A stretch of DNA of 52,324 nucleotides, taken from contig NZ_JAIWPU010000047.1 in NCBI RefSeq assembly GCF_021191705.1, positions 1 through 52,324 of the forward strand, given 5' to 3'. The number at the start of each line of letters is the position of its first letter. Position 1 is the first letter of the stretch. Both the position numbers and the translations under genes were made by a program. Below are positions 48,900 to 52,324 of the stretch, piece by piece. This DNA is from Proluteimonas flavola (GTDB taxonomy: Bacteria; Pseudomonadota; Gammaproteobacteria; Xanthomonadales; Xanthomonadaceae). The notes below the pieces were generated by a model. That model saw only the letters and a list, made by a program, of their open reading frames with translations, was not told the origin of the DNA and did no database searches.

Positions 48900-50137
48900 C
48901 GCATCGTCTCCGTCTCGCGGCGGCTGCCGCCGGCATCGACCGGCACGCGGAACCGCACGCGTGCGCCGCCGCCATCGGCTTCCTCCATGTCAAGTTCGCC
49001 GCCCAGCTGCTCGATCGCCGCATGCGACAGCGCCAGGCCGACACCGAGTCCATCGGGCTTGCCGCTGCGGAACAGCACCGGCAGGAACGGCGCCTGCGCG
49101 TCGAAGCCGGTGCCGTAGTCGCGGATCGCGCCGTCGAGCATGCCGTCCTCGATCTGCAGGCGCAGGTCGACGCGTGTGCTGCCGTTGCCTTCACTGGCGT
49201 CGGCGGCGTTGTTGAGCAGGGCGAGCAGCAGATGCCCGATCGTGCGGTCCACGCGTTCGTGCACGTCCACGTTGCCACTGCGCGTGAGCACGATCGCCGG
49301 GCGCACCAGTTGCCAGTGTTCGAGCACGCGGCCGATGTCGACGCGCGTGCTCGCCGCAGGATCGGCGGGATCGGCCAGCGAGCGCACGCGGTCGCGGCAG
49401 GTGTCGACGAGCCGGCGCAGCGTGACCACGTCCTCGGCGCCGTCGCTGCCCATGCGGCTGGTGTCGAGATCGTCGAGCAGCAGGGTCATCGTGCCGAGCG
49501 GCGTATTGAGTTCATGCGCGACCGAGGCCGCATGCGTGGCCAGGGCGAGGATGCCCTCGTTGCGCACGAAGCGTTCGCGCAAACTCGCCAGTTCGCGCTC
49601 GCGTCGGTCGCGCGCGGCGGCGAGCCGCAGCAGGAAGTACGACACCAGCGCCATCGACAGGAAGAAGTTCACCGCCATGCCGGCCAGGTGCAGGTGGAAG
49701 TGGTCGTGCAGATGCGGCAGCGGCTGGCCGAAGTTCACCGCCAGCATGTAGCCGGTCACGCAGGCCAGTGCGGCGGCGATCGCCCAGGCCTGCGGCAGCG
49801 CCGTCGCGGTCAGCGCGATCGGCAGCAGGAAGAGTGAAGCGAAGGGATTGGAGATGCCGCCGGTCCAGGCCACCAGCCAGGCCAGCACCGCGGTATCGAC
49901 CAGCACATGGGCGAAGGCCTCGGCCGGCGCGGCGTCGCGGCTGTGCGCCAGGCGCAGGTGCACGATGATGTTGAACCCGGCCAGCAGCAGCACCGGGCCC
50001 CACAGCGGCCAGCGCGGCAGGCTCATGTCGAAGCCGTGCGTCGCCCACAGGATCGTCAACGACTGCCCGCCCACCGCGAACCAGCGCAGGCTGTAGAGGG
50101 TGCGGAGCAGGGCGGTGGCGGGCGGTTGCGGCTGCAT
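48896..50137 (-). CDS. Sensor histidine kinase, RegB/ActS family
   Basis: Membrane redox sensor of 413 residues. About six hydrophobic segments (12-175) include the quinone-site motif GGISNPFASLF (93-103). The H-box is VAHELNTPLGT with H208, and a conserved cysteine follows at C247 (VDTCRDR), matching the redox-active cysteine position of RegB. The ATPase domain has NNAADAS and GLGVGLAL. ATG 50137 gives the expected N-terminus. It sits next to a copper chaperone for cytochrome oxidase; cydDC is in the same window, so respiratory targets are plausible. Confidence 0.9.
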   Translation of the reverse strand: MQPQPPATALLRTLYSLRWFAVGGQSLTILWATHGFDMSLPRWPLWGPVLLLAGFNIIVHLRLAHSRDAAPAEAFAHVLVDTAVLAWLVAWTGGISNPFASLFLLPIALTATALPQAWAIAAALACVTGYMLAVNFGQPLPHLHDHFHLHLAGMAVNFFLSMALVSYFLLRLAAARDRRERELASLRERFVRNEGILALATHAASVAHELNTPLGTMTLLLDDLDTSRMGSDGAEDVVTLRRLVDTCRDRVRSLADPADPAASTRVDIGRVLEHWQLVRPAIVLTRSGNVDVHERVDRTIGHLLLALLNNAADASEGNGSTRVDLRLQIEDGMLDGAIRDYGTGFDAQAPFLPVLFRSGKPDGLGVGLALSHAAIEQLGGELDMEEADGGGARVRFRVPVDAGGSRRETETMR

Positions 50138-50252
50138 CGCCGGCCATCGTAGTGCAGGGCGCTGCGGGCTGCCCTGCGGCCTTGCGTCGCACCCGCAGGC
50201 GGGCGCGTGGGCGGTTGGGCCGGGCGTCACCGAAAAGACCGGCGCGAACCGC

Positions 50253-50258
50253 TAAAAT
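50253..50258 (+). promoter_or_regulatory. Candidate -10 (TAAAAT) of ispG
   Basis: TAAAAT matches the -10 consensus in five of six bases and ends 7 nt before the ispG ATG at 50265, so the message may begin at or next to the start codon. No clear -35 or Shine-Dalgarno sequence is present. Confidence 0.5.
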
Positions 50259-50264
50259 GCGCGC

Positions 50265-51572
50265 ATGTCCGCCCAGCCCGTTTCCGTCAGCGCGTCCGCG
50301 CCGTCCGCCTGCCTGTCCGATCCCGTCGCGTTGCCCGCCTTCGGCGCCGCCGCGCGCCGCGGCACGCGCCAGGTCCATGTCGGCGGGGTCGCCGTCGGCG
50401 GCGATGCGCCGGTCGTCGTGCAGTCGATGACCAATACCGACACCGCCGATGTCGCTTCGACCGCGAAGCAGATCGGCGAGTTGTGGCGCGCCGGTTCGGA
50501 ACTCGTGCGTATCACGGTCAACAATCCCGAATCCGCCGCCGCGGTGCCGCGCATCGTCGAGCGGCTGGCGATGCAGGGCATCGAAGTGCCGATCATCGGC
50601 GACTTCCACTACAACGGGCACCAGTTGCTGGCCGGCGAGCCGGCCTGCGCGGAAGCGCTGGCGAAGTACCGGATCAACCCGGGCAACGTCGGCTTCGGCA
50701 AGAAGAAGGACCTGCAGTTCGGCCAGCTGATCGAATTCGCGATGCGCTACGGCAAGCCGGTGCGCATCGGCGCGAACTGGGGCTCGCTGGATCAGTCGCT
50801 CGCCGCCGCGCTGATGGACGAGAACGCCAAGCGCGCCGCGCCCTGGGATGCCGGCCGCGTGCTGCGCGAAGCGCTGATACGCTCGGCCGTCGATTCGGCC
50901 GAACGCGCCGTGGAATTCGGTCTCTGCCGCGATCGCATCGTGCTCAGCGCCAAGGTCAGCGGCGTGCAGGAACTGGTCGCCGTGTACCGGGATCTCGCGA
51001 CGCGCTGCGATTTCGCGCTGCATCTGGGTCTCACCGAAGCCGGCATCGGTAGCAAGGGCATGGTCGCCTCCAGCGCCGCGCTGGCGATCCTGATGCAGGA
51101 AGGCATCGGCGACACCATCCGCGTCTCGCTGACGCCCGAGCCCGGCGCGTCGCGCACCAAGGAAGTCGTCGTCGCGCAGGAACTGCTGCAGACGATGGGC
51201 CTGCGCGCGTTCACGCCGATGGTCACCGCGTGCCCGGGCTGCGGCCGCACGACGTCGGAGTTCTTCCAGGAACTGGCCGGCGTGGTCCAGGACCATGTGC
51301 GCGACAGGATGCCGGAGTGGAAGATCACCCATCCGGGCGCGGAGAACATGACGCTCGCGGTGATGGGCTGCGTGGTCAACGGCCCCGGCGAATCGCGCCA
51401 CGCCAACATCGGCATCTCGCTGCCGGGCACTGGCGAAGCGCCTTCGGCGCCGGTGTTCATCGACGGCGAGAAGGCGATGACCCTGCGCGGCGAGAACATC
51501 GCGCACGAGTTCGTCGCGCTGGTCGACGACTACGTGCACCGCAACTACGGCCGCAACGTCGATGCCGTCTGA
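50265..51572 (+). CDS. ispG: 4-hydroxy-3-methylbut-2-enyl diphosphate synthase
   Basis: Reductive ring opening of MEcPP to HMBPP in the MEP isoprenoid pathway, using a [4Fe-4S] cluster. 435 residues: TIM-barrel part ([29 protein letters not shown]) and C-terminal cluster domain with C323 and C326 (ACPGCGRTT) and C369 ([11 protein letters not shown]). The first ~30 residues (Ser/Ala-rich) precede the conserved [16 protein letters not shown] and may be a variable leader. It is probably transcribed as a leaderless message. Its end overlaps the PAP2 gene by 11 bp. Confidence 0.96.
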   Translation: MSAQPVSVSASAPSACLSDPVALPAFGAAARRGTRQVHVGGVAVGGDAPVVVQSMTNTDTADVASTAKQIGELWRAGSELVRITVNNPESAAAVPRIVERLAMQGIEVPIIGDFHYNGHQLLAGEPACAEALAKYRINPGNVGFGKKKDLQFGQLIEFAMRYGKPVRIGANWGSLDQSLAAALMDENAKRAAPWDAGRVLREALIRSAVDSAERAVEFGLCRDRIVLSAKVSGVQELVAVYRDLATRCDFALHLGLTEAGIGSKGMVASSAALAILMQEGIGDTIRVSLTPEPGASRTKEVVVAQELLQTMGLRAFTPMVTACPGCGRTTSEFFQELAGVVQDHVRDRMPEWKITHPGAENMTLAVMGCVVNGPGESRHANIGISLPGTGEAPSAPVFIDGEKAMTLRGENIAHEFVALVDDYVHRNYGRNVDAV

Positions 51573-52254
51573 CGGCGGGCGCGTCTTCTCCGAGGGCTCA
51601 CGCGAGACTGGGGGGCTGCTGCGTCGACACGGCTGGAAGTTCCTGCTGCTGTTCGCGGGTGTGCTGCTGCCGATGTGGGGGTTCATGGAACTCGCCGACG
51701 AGGTCCACGAGGCCGAGGCGATCCCGTTCGACGAGCCTATCCTGCGCTTCGCGCAGGAGGCCGCGCGCGAGGGCTTCACCCGCGTGTTCCTGTTCTTCTC
51801 GCAGATCGGCTACGCCAAGGGCGTGGTGCCGGTGGATATCGCGCTGGTGCTGATCCTGCTGGCGCTGAAGCGCTGGCGCGACGGCCTGTTCGTCGCGGTC
51901 GCGACGGGCGGCTCGGCGCTGTTGAACCTCGCGACCAAGCGCCTGTTCGCGCGCGATCGGCCCAGCCTGTGGGAATCGATCGCGCCGGAGGCGACCTACA
52001 GCTTCCCCAGCGGCCACGCGATGGGCTCGATGACGCTGGCCGCGGTGCTGGTCCTGCTGGCCTGGCCGACCCGCGCACGCGGGTGGGCGATCGCCGCGAT
52101 GGCGGTGTTCGTGCCGATGGTCGGCCTGTCGCGCGTGTACCTGGGCGTGCATTACCCCTCCGACATCCTGGCCGGCTGGGCCGCGGCGTCGGCGTGGGTG
52201 GTGGGGGTGTACCTGGTGATGTATCACCGGCCGAAGTTCGCGCGGAGCACATAG
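51562..52254 (+). CDS. PAP2-family membrane phosphatase
   Basis: Inner-membrane lipid phosphatase of 230 residues, likely acting on phosphatidate-, phosphatidylglycerophosphate- or undecaprenyl-diphosphate-type substrates. The three catalytic motifs are complete: K126-x6-R133-P134 (KRLFARDRP), SFPSGH (147-152) and S190-R191-x5-H197-x3-D201 ([12 protein letters not shown]). About five to six membrane helices. Overlap with ispG suggests co-expression and a possible role in undecaprenyl recycling, which uses isoprenoid from IspG; this is inference. Confidence 0.9.
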   Translation: MPSDGGRVFSEGSRETGGLLRRHGWKFLLLFAGVLLPMWGFMELADEVHEAEAIPFDEPILRFAQEAAREGFTRVFLFFSQIGYAKGVVPVDIALVLILLALKRWRDGLFVAVATGGSALLNLATKRLFARDRPSLWESIAPEATYSFPSGHAMGSMTLAAVLVLLAWPTRARGWAIAAMAVFVPMVGLSRVYLGVHYPSDILAGWAAASAWVVGVYLVMYHRPKFARST

Positions 52255-52257
52255 CGC

Positions 52258-52324
52258 CTGTGTGGGAGCGCGCTTGCGCGCGAATGGGCTTCACTCGTAA
52301 AGCCCCATCGCGCGCGAGCGCGCT
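52258..52324. repeat. REP hairpin, cut by the window end
   Basis: CTGTGTGGGAGCGCGCTTGC at the left and CGCGCGAGCGCGCT at the right; the closing CCCAC is beyond the window. Confidence 0.85.

Noticed and set aside
49512..51779. 755-codon minus-strand open frame
   Set aside because: Covers ispG antisense and part of the kinase in another frame; no domain, and the real genes are unmistakable.

Overview
High-GC chromosomal window from a Xanthomonadaceae-type gammaproteobacterium (Lysobacter/Luteimonas-like). The markers are an acetylated arginine route with N-acetylornithine carbamoyltransferase, a fused N-acetylglutamate synthase-kinase, a TrpR-family gene heading the his operon, and many copies of the hairpin repeats usual in this family. 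Genus is an inference; no rRNA is present.

Layout. 1-1.4 kb: cysS (minus). 1.6-2.1 kb: a small exported protein. 2.4-13.4 kb: arginine and proline synthesis on the plus strand (argF', argG, argE', argB-NAGS fusion, GNAT, argC, argH, YciI-like, proB, proA). 13.4-19.1 kb: minus-strand pgaABCD operon for poly-N-acetylglucosamine, with a CRP/Clp-type palindrome just upstream. 19.5-22.4 kb: acyl-CoA synthetase and an MFS exporter, then tRNA-Pro(CGG) on the minus strand. 22.8-26.2 kb: cydDC. 26.5-38.7 kb: a histidine-themed block with hisS, a long HAL-like ammonia-lyase, a TrpR-family regulator and hisGDCBHAFIE. 38.7-42.4 kb: an accessory cassette. 42.4-45.6 kb: aldehyde dehydrogenase and an acetolactate synthase-like TPP enzyme (minus). 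46-52.3 kb: xseA, a PCu(A)C copper chaperone, a RegA/RegB-type two-component pair, ispG and a PAP2 phosphatase.

The most interesting system is the cassette directly behind hisIE: a GNAT protein, a tetrapyrrole-methylase-fold protein that matches the split borosin alpha-N-methyltransferase SonM, a 96-residue SonA-like precursor with a hydrophobic core candidate and an acidic, proline-rich tail, and a membrane diguanylate cyclase with an intact GGEEF and RxxD I-site. I read it as a putative split-borosin RiPP locus (backbone N-methylated peptide) next to a c-di-GMP synthase. Its genes look less GC-biased than their neighbours.

Repeats are a second theme. Two hairpin families (GTGGGAGCGCGC-type REPs and CGTCATTCC-type inverted repeats) and a heptamer GGGATTC repeat sit between genes. 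In several places they enter genes or control regions: an in-frame palindrome inside cysS, a repeat-coded N-terminus of argG, a cydC stop codon supplied by an inverted-repeat element, and a repeat splitting hisB from hisH.
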